Shown here one piece after another: positions 46,014-53,438 of a DNA stretch of 53,438 nucleotides; the first letter of the stretch is position 1, and each line of letters begins with the position of its first letter. Source of the DNA: an uncultured Arenicella sp. (GTDB lineage: Bacteria > Pseudomonadota > Gammaproteobacteria > Arenicellales > Arenicellaceae). A model generated the notes under the pieces. That model saw only the letters and a list, made by a program, of their open reading frames with translations. It was not told where the DNA came from and did not search any database. The stretch covers positions 1-53,438 of the forward strand of contig CALJJR010000047.1 in the NCBI GenBank assembly GCA_937973905.1, read 5' to 3'. Position numbers and translations under genes: made by a program.

Positions 46014-46907
46014 CTAACTAAGAGGGCCTTCAACGGCCTCAGCCAGCATTGATTCAATCTGCGATAGATCGAATTCATAACGCTGAAAACAGAAATGGCA
46101 ATCGATGGTGAGTTGAGCCTTACCTTCGCTGCGCTGCTCAGCTATTAGTTCTGCCACCTCGGCGGCACCTAGACTCGCCACGGCGTTGAGAGATTTCTCC
46201 ACCGAACATTCGCATCCAAACTCAACCGATTTCGCCGCAAATACTCGGCACGACTCTTCGGCAAATAAACGCGTCAAAATAGTTTCGCTATCGAGGGCCA
46301 AAGCCTCTTCATGCGTCAACGTCTTAAGCAGCATCTGCAGACGCGCAAAGTTATCTTGACTCGCTTCCACCGACGTTTCTTTTTCCGCCGGCAGCGCATG
46401 AATCGAGATACCTACCGCCTTGTCTCGGCTCGCGAGTAGGCTAAACCAAGTTGGTAGTTGTTCAGAGCGCGAAAAATAATCTTCCAGGCATTGCTCCAAA
46501 CTGCTGTGTTCAATCGGCACCACACCCTGGTAACGCTCGCCCTCGTCGGGCGTAATTGTGATTGCCAACACCATGTCGCTCGAGAGAGCTTGCAAATCAA
46601 TTCGCTGCTCTGAAGGCAGGGCTTCGCTATCGTATTCTGCGATCGCGCGCACGCGGCGATCAGTTAAGCAGTCAGCCATAATCAAGCTAATCGCACCACT
46701 ACCTCGCAACTGAATAGTAACACTGGCGAACGCTTTCAAACTATCGCGCAACAAACACGCTGCTGCTGAAAACTCATTCAAGAGAACCGCCAAACCTTGA
46801 GGGTAGTAATGCGTGGCTTGAATCGCTTCACAGCTACTTTCAAGTTGCACAATTGCGCCTCTAGCATCCAAATTATCGAATACGAAACGCTGCAATGTGT
46901 CTGTCAT
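46014..46907 (-). CDS. hslO: Redox-regulated chaperone Hsp33
   Basis: 297 residues. The C-terminal redox switch is C-E-C (about residue 232) and C-H-F-C (about 267), the CXC-X(n)-CXXC zinc site that releases zinc and forms disulfides on oxidation. The N-terminal domain carries YPQGLAVLLNEFSAAACLL and the RGSGAISL segment. It holds unfolded proteins during oxidative stress. Located 58 bases downstream of uppP on the same strand. Confidence 0.94.
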   Translation of the reverse strand: MTDTLQRFVFDNLDARGAIVQLESSCEAIQATHYYPQGLAVLLNEFSAAACLLRDSLKAFASVTIQLRGSGAISLIMADCLTDRRVRAIAEYDSEALPSEQRIDLQALSSDMVLAITITPDEGERYQGVVPIEHSSLEQCLEDYFSRSEQLPTWFSLLASRDKAVGISIHALPAEKETSVEASQDNFARLQMLLKTLTHEEALALDSETILTRLFAEESCRVFAAKSVEFGCECSVEKSLNAVASLGAAEVAELIAEQRSEGKAQLTIDCHFCFQRYEFDLSQIESMLAEAVEGPLS

Positions 46908-46965
46908 TATTTACTCTAGTTGAAGATTAGTACTTGCTGGTTAGGCTAGATAAGGTCGGCTGCGC

Positions 46966-47766
46966 TTAAACCAAGAGCAGCAAGATCACCGCCGCCAATA
47001 TTACTCGGTAGATCACGAAGGGCTTCATTCCAACTCGAGTCACAAACCCCAGAAACCACCGCATGCTCAAGAACGCGACCACCGCTGACACGATCACGCC
47101 AATCAATAACGCATCCCAATCCACCAGCGCGCTTCCATTTGCCAGCTCCCCAACCTTCATCAGCCCCGGTAATAAAATCGTGGGCACAGCAAGCAAGAAA
47201 GAAAATCGAGCTGCTGCCACTCGGTGATACCCTAAAGCCAACATCGCCGTCATAGTCACACCAGAGCGAGAGGTACCGGGAATCAAGGCAAAAGCTTGCG
47301 CAAACCCCACGACTAAAGCATGCCCCCAAGTGATTTGATCAACACTGGCCTGTTTAGTATCACCACCTCGATCAGCCCAGCCCAGCAACAAACCAAAAAA
47401 CAAAGTAGCCATCGCGATAATAAATGCGGTGCGCAAATGAGCCTCAATGAAATCACTGGCCAACAAACCAACCAATCCCACTGGCAGAGTGGCCGCAATC
47501 AACATCCAGCCAAGCATCCCGTCGCCTTGCCATTTCATTGTTTCAAACCCCATCAGCCATCCAATCACAATTGCTTGAAGTTCTTTACGCAAAAAAACGA
47601 TCACGGCGATCAGTGTGCCAACATGCACGGCCACATCGAAGGCCAAACCACTGGCCGGCCAGCCGAGCAACTCGGGCACCAAAATAAGATGCGCCGAACT
47701 GGAGATAGGCAAGAATTCAGTTATGCCCTGAATTATAGCTAGGATAAATGCCTGAAAAAGTTCCAC
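46966..47766 (-). CDS. uppP: Undecaprenyl-diphosphatase
   Basis: 266 residues, about eight membrane helices. The two catalytic regions are GITEFLPISSSAHL and the Arg/Ser motif PGTSRSGVT. The enzyme recycles undecaprenyl pyrophosphate for cell-wall synthesis in the inner membrane. Length and motifs are typical of BacA/UppP. The stop lies before hslO, and the gene is divergent from the pteridine reductase gene. Confidence 0.95.
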   Translation of the reverse strand: MELFQAFILAIIQGITEFLPISSSAHLILVPELLGWPASGLAFDVAVHVGTLIAVIVFLRKELQAIVIGWLMGFETMKWQGDGMLGWMLIAATLPVGLVGLLASDFIEAHLRTAFIIAMATLFFGLLLGWADRGGDTKQASVDQITWGHALVVGFAQAFALIPGTSRSGVTMTAMLALGYHRVAAARFSFLLAVPTILLPGLMKVGELANGSALVDWDALLIGVIVSAVVAFLSMRWFLGFVTRVGMKPFVIYRVILAAVILLLLV

Positions 47767-47851
47767 GGGAATACCTGTGACACAAAGATCTGGAGCCCAG
47801 ACCGCTTTGCGTTATAGTAAGTTTTTCGGGCTGGCATTGCACAAAATAATT

Positions 47852-48595
47852 ATGTCCAAAAAAAACCTCCCCGCGGCGATTGTGACCGGAGGCGCCAAGC
47901 GCATTGGTGCGGCGATTGCCCGTGGCTTACATTCAAACGGCTTCAATATTTGCCTGCATTACCGTTCCTCAGCAGGCGCAGCTGACCAACTGGTCAATGA
48001 ATTGAATCTTCAACGAGAGAATTCTGCCATCGCGGTTAACGCAGACTTACTCGACCTGCAAGCGATACCGCGCTTGGTTAATGCCTGCAGTAGTGAGTTT
48101 GAGCGAATTGATCTGCTTATCAATAATGCATCGACGTTTTATCCAACGCCCGTCGAGTTAATAGAAGAAGAGTTTTGGAATGACCTGGTGGGCAGCAATC
48201 TAAGAGCTCCCGCTTTTTTAGTCAAAGCCGCGGCAGGTCAACTGCGTGAAAACAATGGCGCTATTATTAATATCGTCGATATCTACGCGCGCCGACCTTT
48301 GCGCAACCACCCGATTTACTGCGCCGCCAAAGCTGGGCTGGAAATGCTGACTAAAGCCCTCGCTCAAGACTTGGCGCCAGAAATACGGGTCAATGCGATC
48401 GCACCCGGCGCAATATTATGGCCAGAAGCGGGCAATCAAGAAATACAACAAAGTGACTTACTAAACCAGATACCACTAGCACGTATGGGAGAACCCGACG
48501 ATATCGCCAAAACCGTGGTTTTTCTGGCGAAGAATGCGCCTTACATCACCGGCCAAACAATCGCGGTAGATGGTGGGCGATCAATCATGCCCTGA
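47852..48595 (+). CDS. Pteridine reductase (SDR)
   Basis: 247 residues from the ATG at 47852 in front of MSKKNLPAAIVTGG; a longer frame from 47777 adds an unlikely leader. The SDR nucleotide motif here is TGGAKRIGAAIA, with NNASTFYP and the YCAAKAG active-site Tyr/Lys. The IYARRPLRNHPIYC segment is typical of PTR1-like pteridine reductases, which reduce dihydropterins or dihydrofolate/biopterin (FolM). It is convergent with folB (9-base gap), and both are in tetrahydropterin/folate metabolism. Confidence 0.85.
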   Translation: MSKKNLPAAIVTGGAKRIGAAIARGLHSNGFNICLHYRSSAGAADQLVNELNLQRENSAIAVNADLLDLQAIPRLVNACSSEFERIDLLINNASTFYPTPVELIEEEFWNDLVGSNLRAPAFLVKAAAGQLRENNGAIINIVDIYARRPLRNHPIYCAAKAGLEMLTKALAQDLAPEIRVNAIAPGAILWPEAGNQEIQQSDLLNQIPLARMGEPDDIAKTVVFLAKNAPYITGQTIAVDGGRSIMP

Positions 48596-48604
48596 TGGGT
48601 TTAG

Positions 48605-48955
48605 TTAACGAGCTCGCGTAATCTCAATGCCAACATTTTTGACATGGCTCACTGCTGCGCCCTTATCAAGCCGAACCTTAACCGATTGCACGGGAAATTC
48701 TTGCAAGACCATATTGGCCACGTCCTCAATCAAACTTTCTAATAATGCGTACTCGCTGGCAGCTACGACCTCCGTCACTCGCTCAGCAACCCGTTGGTAG
48801 TTGAGGGCATCATCAAGATTGTCGCTGGCTCCGGCTGCAGCGATGTCGGTTTTCATCTCAATGTCGAGCAAAAGCTTTTGGCGCACTCGCCGCTCCCACT
48901 CCCAAACACCAATAATGCATTCACATTGCAAACCTCGCAAATAAACTGTGTCCAT
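48605..48955 (-). CDS. folB: Dihydroneopterin aldolase
   Basis: 116 residues, the usual length. Features are LRGLQCECIIGVWEWE at the N-terminus, LNYQRVAERV, LLESLIEDVAN and the C-terminal Lys in VRLDKGAAV. It makes 6-hydroxymethyl-7,8-dihydropterin for folate synthesis. Its presence matters for reading the PTPS-III-like protein at 10544-11074. Cytoplasmic. Confidence 0.93.
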   Translation of the reverse strand: MDTVYLRGLQCECIIGVWEWERRVRQKLLLDIEMKTDIAAAGASDNLDDALNYQRVAERVTEVVAASEYALLESLIEDVANMVLQEFPVQSVKVRLDKGAAVSHVKNVGIEITRAR

Positions 48956-49071
48956 CTAAATACTCTTTGACTCACAAACAATCTGCGGCCAATGTAACAC
49001 AGCATCGATTGACGTAGCAGCGCGAAGACGACACACTGCGCGCTGCTAATCTGTAATTTCCACCGTCACAA

Positions 49072-49677
49072 ATGCCCGACTCTCTTTCTCTTTTTGCTTG
49101 GCCATTATTAGGCTACCTAGTTGGTTCATTTTCCACCGCCATTCTGATTGCAAAGTTGTTTGGACTATCAGATCCGCGCGAGACAGGTAGCGGCAACCCC
49201 GGTGCCACCAATGTATTGAGAACCGGCGGTAAAGGTGCAGCTATTTTTACTTTAATCGGCGATGTCGCCAAGGGCGTTATACCCGTCGTAGCCGCGCAGT
49301 ATTTTGGCGCCGGTACTGCTGCCATCGCCCTTACAGCCATCGCGGCATTTCTTGGCCATCTCTACCCTTTGTATTTCTCTTTTAAGGGCGGCAAAGGGGT
49401 TGCGACAGCAATCGGGATATATTTCGCTTTAGATCTTCGATTGGGTGCGGTTTTCATTATTGTCTGGCTACTTACCGCCGCGATCTCACGTTACTCTTCA
49501 CTCGCATCGCTGATCGCCAGCGGCCTGACCGGCTTGGCGAGTTTTGCAGTATTTAATCAACAAGCGCAATTACAACTGATCGGGGCGGTATTTTTAATCG
49601 TGGCATTTACCTTCAAACGCCACAGCGAAAATATTGAGCGTTTGAAAAGCGGGAAAGAGAGCAAAATCGGCGCTTGA
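49072..49677 (+). CDS. plsY: Acyl-phosphate glycerol-3-phosphate acyltransferase
   Basis: 201 residues, five to six membrane helices. The conserved motifs GSFSTAIL, GSGNPGATNVLRTGG and FKGGKGVATA are present. It transfers acyl from acyl-phosphate to glycerol-3-phosphate, the first committed step of membrane phospholipid formation. It is convergent with tsaD and adjacent to it in many gammaproteobacteria. Confidence 0.95.
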   Translation: MPDSLSLFAWPLLGYLVGSFSTAILIAKLFGLSDPRETGSGNPGATNVLRTGGKGAAIFTLIGDVAKGVIPVVAAQYFGAGTAAIALTAIAAFLGHLYPLYFSFKGGKGVATAIGIYFALDLRLGAVFIIVWLLTAAISRYSSLASLIASGLTGLASFAVFNQQAQLQLIGAVFLIVAFTFKRHSENIERLKSGKESKIGA

Positions 49678-49730
49678 GTACTTCGTTTAACTACTATTTA
49701 GATAGTTTCACTAAAACTCGCATCCGTGCG

Positions 49731-49814
49731 GGCTGAAGCGCTTTAATCACACGGGCTGAAGCTACTTATTCACAGAGGCTGAAGCTCTTTATTTACAGAG
49801 GCTGAAGCTCTTCC
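49731..49814. repeat. 23-bp tandem repeat including the 3' end of tsaD
   Basis: Three full 23-base units begin with GGCTGAAGC at 49731, 49754 and 49777, and a fourth partial unit (49800-49814) is the last codons of tsaD. The units nearest tsaD are most alike. The period is not a multiple of three. Confidence 0.85.
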
Positions 49815-50806
49815 AATGACCAACGTGGTTTTACCTGAAATGCCAATTCCTTGGTCGCTTGATGCATTCGCTGCGCACCTGCGTAGGCGATCATTGCGCC
49901 ATTGTCTGTGCAAAACTCAATTTTAGGGTAAAAAACTTCGAACCCCTCAGCGCTCGCCATCGCTGCTAATTCGTCACGTAGCAATAGATTTGCACCCACT
50001 CCGCCGGCTACCACCAAGCTAGAGATCGACGTTTGTTTAAGCGCTCTCTTACTTTTCACCACCAATGTCTCAACCGCCGCTGCTTGAAAAGCGCAGGCAA
50101 CATCAGCAATGTCTTGTTCTGACAGTGGTTGTAGTTCGGCCACTTTAGTCAGGGCAAAAGTTTTTAACCCGCTGTAACTGAAATCGAGCCCTGGCCGATC
50201 CAGCATCGGCCGCGGAAATTTAAAGCGAGTAGAGTCACCCGCCATTGCGGCGCGTGAAATCGCCGGCCCTCCCGGGTAGCCCAAGCCGAGAATTTTAGCG
50301 GTTTTGTCGAACGCCTCTCCCACCGCGTCATCCAAAGTTTGACCGAGGATTGAATACTCACCCACCTCAGTAACCTCGGCGAGCAGCGAGTGACCGCCCG
50401 AGACCAACAAGGCGATAAACGGGAATTTTGGCGCCGGTTCCTCCAACATGGGTGCCAACATATGGCCTTCCATGTGATGCACACCTACGGCCGGAATATC
50501 CCAGGCAAATGCCAGACTTCGCGCGACAGAACTGCCGGCCAACAGCGCACCAGCAAGTCCGGGGCCTTTGGTATAAGCCACACCATCGAGGCTGGCGGCC
50601 TCAACGCCGGCATCTGCCAGCACTTTATCCACCAGCGGAATCACTTTGCGAATGTGGTCCCTAGCGGCCAATTCGGGCACTACACCGCCATATTGTTGAT
50701 GCGTTTTGATTTGTGAAAACAACACATGCGCGAGCAAACCGGCCGTTGTATCGTAGATCGCAACGCCGGTATCATCACAAGAAGTTTCAATGCCCAAAAC
50801 ACGCAT
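49793..50806 (-). CDS. tsaD: tRNA N6-threonylcarbamoyladenosine synthase subunit TsaD
   Basis: 337 residues, normal length. The N-terminus [12 protein letters not shown] and the metal motif H111-M-E-G-H115 (within VHHMEGH) are the TsaD/Kae1 hallmarks; GGVGAN and [11 protein letters not shown] are near the C-terminus. TsaD with TsaB/TsaE makes the t6A37 modification of ANN-reading tRNAs and is essential. Its last six residues end in LQPL and the corresponding DNA is repeated downstream (49731-49799). Divergent from rpsU, as in E. coli. Confidence 0.96.
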   Translation of the reverse strand: MRVLGIETSCDDTGVAIYDTTAGLLAHVLFSQIKTHQQYGGVVPELAARDHIRKVIPLVDKVLADAGVEAASLDGVAYTKGPGLAGALLAGSSVARSLAFAWDIPAVGVHHMEGHMLAPMLEEPAPKFPFIALLVSGGHSLLAEVTEVGEYSILGQTLDDAVGEAFDKTAKILGLGYPGGPAISRAAMAGDSTRFKFPRPMLDRPGLDFSYSGLKTFALTKVAELQPLSEQDIADVACAFQAAAVETLVVKSKRALKQTSISSLVVAGGVGANLLLRDELAAMASAEGFEVFYPKIEFCTDNGAMIAYAGAQRMHQATKELAFQVKPRWSLEELQPL

Positions 50807-50824
50807 ATTGCTTACTCATGTTGG

Positions 50825-50840
50825 CCGTCAAAAATGACGG
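50825..50840 (-). promoter_or_regulatory. Hairpin in the tsaD leader
   Basis: CCGTCA and TGACGG are perfect inverse arms around four bases, 18 bases upstream of the tsaD start codon. It is also in the divergent tsaD-rpsU region, so it could be a leader hairpin or an operator. Confidence 0.4.
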
Positions 50841-50872
50841 AAATTGAGGATGCAAAAGTATAGCGTTTTCTC

Positions 50873-50901
50873 TATACAAACCAACTAGAAACCGCTAGAA
50901 T
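50873..50901 (+). promoter_or_regulatory. Promoter of rpsU
   Basis: -35-like TATACA (50873-50878), 17-base spacer, -10 TAGAAT (50896-50901), 37 bases before the rpsU start. Agrees with the known promoter position of the rpsU-dnaG-rpoD macromolecular synthesis operon. Confidence 0.52.
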
Positions 50902-50938
50902 CGCGCGTCCTTGAAGAGTCAACCCAGATTTATCTGAC

Positions 50939-51154
50939 ATGCCACAAGTAAAAGTCAAAAATGACGAACCATTTGACGTAATTTTACGTCGCTTCCGTCG
51001 CTCTTGTGAAAAAGCGGGCATTTTTACTGAAATGCGTCGCCGAGAGTTCTACGAGAAGCCTACGTCTATCCGCAAGCGTAAAGCAGCGGCGGCGAAAAAG
51101 CGTGAAATGAAGCGTGCCTCACGCGGCCGCATTCGTACAACTCGTCTGTATTAA
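50939..51154 (+). CDS. rpsU: 30S ribosomal protein S21
   Basis: 71 residues, the exact family size, very basic. [19 protein letters not shown] at the start and [23 protein letters not shown] are almost invariant S21 features. It binds 16S rRNA near the anti-Shine-Dalgarno region. First gene of the rpsU-yqeY-dnaG unit. Confidence 0.97.
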   Translation: MPQVKVKNDEPFDVILRRFRRSCEKAGIFTEMRRREFYEKPTSIRKRKAAAAKKREMKRASRGRIRTTRLY

Positions 51155-51162
51155 GCACTGCC

Positions 51163-51609
51163 ATGTCACTGAAGGAGCAAATCCTCGCTGACATGAAGAC
51201 TGCGATGCGTGAGAAAAACGCATCGCAATTGGAATCGATTCGCATGCTACGCGCTGCGATTCAGCGCAAGGAAGTGGATGATCAAGTAGAACTTGGTGAC
51301 GACGATGTGCTCGCCATTCTGCAAAAACAGATCAAGCAATCACAAGACGCAATCACTCAGTTCAAACAAGGTGAGAGACCTGATCTTGCCGACAAAGAAC
51401 AAGTCCATGTCGACAACCTCAAGGTCTATTTGCCGGAACAGCTCAGTGATGAAGAGGTCATGGCCGCTGTCACTGCAGCGATAAGCCAAACCGGGGCCGA
51501 GTCTATGAAAGACATGGGCAAGGTAATGGGTATCTTAAAAGGCCAACTGCAAGGCAAAGCCGATATGGGCAAAGTCAGCGGCTTGATCAAAGCCCAGCTG
51601 CAGGGATAA
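51163..51609 (+). CDS. yqeY: GatB/YqeY domain-containing protein
   Basis: 148 residues, all-helical. SLKEQILADMKTAMREKN and the C-terminal KDMGKVMGILKGQLQGKADMGKVSGLIK motif, with GKADMG, define the YqeY family, related to the tail domain of GatB. Exact function is unknown, though the tail domain in GatB contacts tRNA. It lies 8 bases after rpsU, as often found between rpsU and dnaG. Confidence 0.93.
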   Translation: MSLKEQILADMKTAMREKNASQLESIRMLRAAIQRKEVDDQVELGDDDVLAILQKQIKQSQDAITQFKQGERPDLADKEQVHVDNLKVYLPEQLSDEEVMAAVTAAISQTGAESMKDMGKVMGILKGQLQGKADMGKVSGLIKAQLQG

Positions 51610-51838
51610 AAACTTTCCCCACACACCTGCTCTCCCCCCGACTTACTGAGGCTTCTAGATTCTAGTCTCTGCAACGAGCTACAAACCTTTCTTTATCCTT
51701 TCTGTCTCGGCAAATCCGTGATCGATAGCTCTGGAAAATGATCTCGACCGCGCTGTTTGTTTAACTAAGCGCCAAGCAATTAGATAAGCACCGGTTACAA
51801 AAATTCGGTCTATCACTCGCTGGAGAGCTGAACAAAGT

Positions 51839-51860
51839 CACAAGCTCCGCTAGGCTTGTG
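51839..51860 (+). terminator. Hairpin between yqeY and dnaG
   Basis: CACAAGC (51839-51845) pairs with GCTTGTG (51854-51860) across eight bases, 25 bases before dnaG. No T-run follows. In E. coli an internal terminator limits dnaG expression at the same point of the operon; a leader hairpin or partial terminator is the analogous guess. The rest of 51610-51882 shows no gene. Confidence 0.4.
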
Positions 51861-51885
51861 GGCAGTTCAACACTACAATTCCATG

Positions 51886-53438
51886 ATGGCCGGGCGCATT
51901 CCACAACATTTCATTGATCAGCTGCTTAATCGGATCGACATTGTCGACCTGATTGATGGCTATGTGCCACTTAAAAAGGCGGGTAATAACTACAAGGCAT
52001 GTTGTCCTTTTCATAATGAAAAGACGCCCTCGTTCACGGTATCGGCCAGCAAGCAGTTCTATCACTGCTTTGGCTGTGGTGAAAACGGCACGGCGATTTC
52101 ATTTTTGATGAACTACGATCACATGGAGTTTCGTGAAGCGATCGAAAAACTTGCGGCTAATGCGGGCCTTGAAATTCCCACCGAAGCGCACAGTTTTGAA
52201 AAGAAACCGGTCGGCCCCAAAGGGGTTGATTTGTACGAGTTAATGGTAGAGGTGGAAGCCTTTTATCAGCAGCAACTGCGCTCGAACAAGGATCGACAAC
52301 AAGCGGTCGACTACTTGAAGAAACGCGGTCTAAGCGGAGAAATCGCCAAACGATTTGGGCTTGGCTTTGCGCCTGAAGGTTGGGACAAGCTGATGAGCGA
52401 ACTCGGCACCACGGCGACGACGCAAAAAGCCTTGCTTGACACCGGCATGTTGACTCAAAATGAAAAGAAGCGAGTCTATGATCGCTTTCGCCACCGAATC
52501 ATGTTCCCTATTGCCGATCATCGCGGCCGCATTGTGGGCTTTGGTGGTCGCGTGCTTGGAGACGGTGAGCCAAAATATCTTAATTCACCTGAAACACCCA
52601 TTTTTCACAAGGGTTCTGAACTGTACGGCTTATACGCAGCCCGCGGCGCGATCAAAGATTCTGATTCGGTGTTAGTTGTGGAAGGTTACATGGACGTCGT
52701 AGCTCTGGCGCAAGCAGGTATCAACAACGCAGTGGCCACACTTGGGACCGCTACTACCGCCATGCATTTGCAGCGCTTATTTAGACATACGCAAAACATT
52801 GTGTTCAGCTTTGATGGCGACCGTGCTGGTAAAGCTGCCGCCTGGAAAGCATTGCAGACCTGCTTGCCAATGATGCAAGACGGCTTTCAAGTGAGCTTTT
52901 TGTTCCTGCCGGATGGCGAAGATCCAGACACGATGGTAAAAAAGGTTGGTACTGAAGCCTTCTTGGAACTGATTCATGAGGCCACGCCTCTGCCCGATTT
53001 TTTATTGTCCACTTTACAGTCGCAGGCTGATATCAATCGCCTCGATGGCCGCGCCAAGCTGGTAAAACTGGCCCAGCCGATGTTGCGCGCCTTTCCAGAT
53101 GGTGTGCTCAAGAAAATGGTGGCTGAACGCGTTTCGCAACTGGCTCAACTTTCAGCGCATGATCTGGCCAGCGAATCACAAGCTCGGAAAGCACCAAACA
53201 ACACGCGGGCACGTAGAAATACTGCTCCTAAACCGAGCATCAAGATGACCACCATCCGCCGTGCCATCTCGTTGCTGCTGCAGTACCCCAAGTTCTCCGA
53301 AGAATACGCGCGCTTGGCGGCCATCCCACCGGAAAAAATTCGTGGCATCGAACTCGTGCATCAATTATACGAAATTTGCGCTGAAAACTCGGAGATTGGT
53401 ACCGCTGCACTATTGGAACGATTTCGCGAGCGGAGCTA
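51886..53438 (+). CDS. dnaG: DNA primase, 3' end missing
   Basis: 517 residues are visible and the frame is open to the window end. The family start MAGRIP begins at 51886; an ATG three bases upstream is an equal start. The CHC2 zinc finger is C40-x2-H43 and C61-x2-C64. The TOPRIM domain has EGYMD (near 52683) and FDGDRAGKAA (near 52810), which hold catalytic Glu and Asp. DnaG makes RNA primers at the replication fork. The remaining C-terminus, which binds DnaB helicase, lies beyond the window, where rpoD would be expected. Confidence 0.97.
   Translation, partial: MAGRIPQHFIDQLLNRIDIVDLIDGYVPLKKAGNNYKACCPFHNEKTPSFTVSASKQFYHCFGCGENGTAISFLMNYDHMEFREAIEKLAANAGLEIPTEAHSFEKKPVGPKGVDLYELMVEVEAFYQQQLRSNKDRQQAVDYLKKRGLSGEIAKRFGLGFAPEGWDKLMSELGTTATTQKALLDTGMLTQNEKKRVYDRFRHRIMFPIADHRGRIVGFGGRVLGDGEPKYLNSPETPIFHKGSELYGLYAARGAIKDSDSVLVVEGYMDVVALAQAGINNAVATLGTATTAMHLQRLFRHTQNIVFSFDGDRAGKAAAWKALQTCLPMMQDGFQVSFLFLPDGEDPDTMVKKVGTEAFLELIHEATPLPDFLLSTLQSQADINRLDGRAKLVKLAQPMLRAFPDGVLKKMVAERVSQLAQLSAHDLASESQARKAPNNTRARRNTAPKPSIKMTTIRRAISLLLQYPKFSEEYARLAAIPPEKIRGIELVHQLYEICAENSEIGTAALLERFRERS

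Noticed and set aside
49731-49814. CRISPR-like array
   Set aside because: The units are directly contiguous with no spacers, and one is part of tsaD.

Overview
The window looks like chromosomal DNA of a free-living, probably marine gammaproteobacterium. The evidence is the rpsU-yqeY-dnaG macromolecular synthesis order with divergent tsaD, the PanP-type aspartate decarboxylase, Na+-pumping oxaloacetate decarboxylase oadGAB, the gammaproteobacterial YdgA/Hsp33/UppP/PlsY set, mid-range base composition and tight gene packing. I cannot name the genus from the sequence alone. There is no phage, insertion sequence, CRISPR array, rRNA or tRNA that I can see. One gene is cut by each window edge: a prolyl oligopeptidase at the left and dnaG at the right. 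No intergenic stretch exceeds 300 bases.

Layout. 1-1.8 kb: S9 peptidase. 1.8-6.9 kb (minus): panP followed by three c-type cytochrome genes (a c4-like diheme, a MauG/CcpA-type diheme peroxidase, and a beta-helix protein fused to a cytochrome c domain), behind a good sigma70-like promoter. 6.95-11.1 kb (minus): a tight cluster of a QueD/PTPS-family protein with a PTPS-III-like active-site motif, a YhhQ-type transporter, an SDR and a TonB-dependent receptor. 11.2-14.1 kb: small unknown protein, MBL-fold hydrolase, HAD phosphatase, argB. 14.4-27.2 kb: a tripartite efflux operon with an outer-membrane lipoprotein, an adaptor and three consecutive RND pumps, followed by a lone type IV pilin and a cupin. 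28.1-31.3 kb: YdgA, a membrane DnaJ protein and an M18 aminopeptidase. 31.4-36.6 kb: oadGAB, gamma carbonic anhydrase, two small membrane proteins (DUF2306, ABA4-like) and a VOC protein. 36.7-39.9 kb: alpha/beta hydrolase, FosA, a membrane protein with its TetR regulator, and a MarR regulator. 40-42.5 kb (minus): modABC molybdate transporter. 42.5-44.8 kb: leuA divergent from an Lrp-like regulator. 44.8-49.7 kb: serine hydrolase, hslO, uppP, pteridine reductase, folB, plsY. 49.8-53.4 kb: tsaD, rpsU, yqeY, dnaG.

The most unusual parts are (i) the PTPS-III-like/YhhQ/SDR/TonB-receptor operon, in a genome that also carries a normal FolB, which suggests an uncharacterised pterin or 7-deazapurine uptake or salvage route; (ii) the panP-cytochrome operon with a beta-helix/cytochrome fusion next to a MauG-like enzyme; and (iii) the triple RND operon, which could build homo- or heterotrimeric pumps on one adaptor. 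Regulatory DNA of note includes a 40-bp palindrome upstream of marR, a clean TetR operator, nested palindromes between leuA and the Lrp gene, and a 23-bp tandem repeat that includes the 3' end of tsaD.
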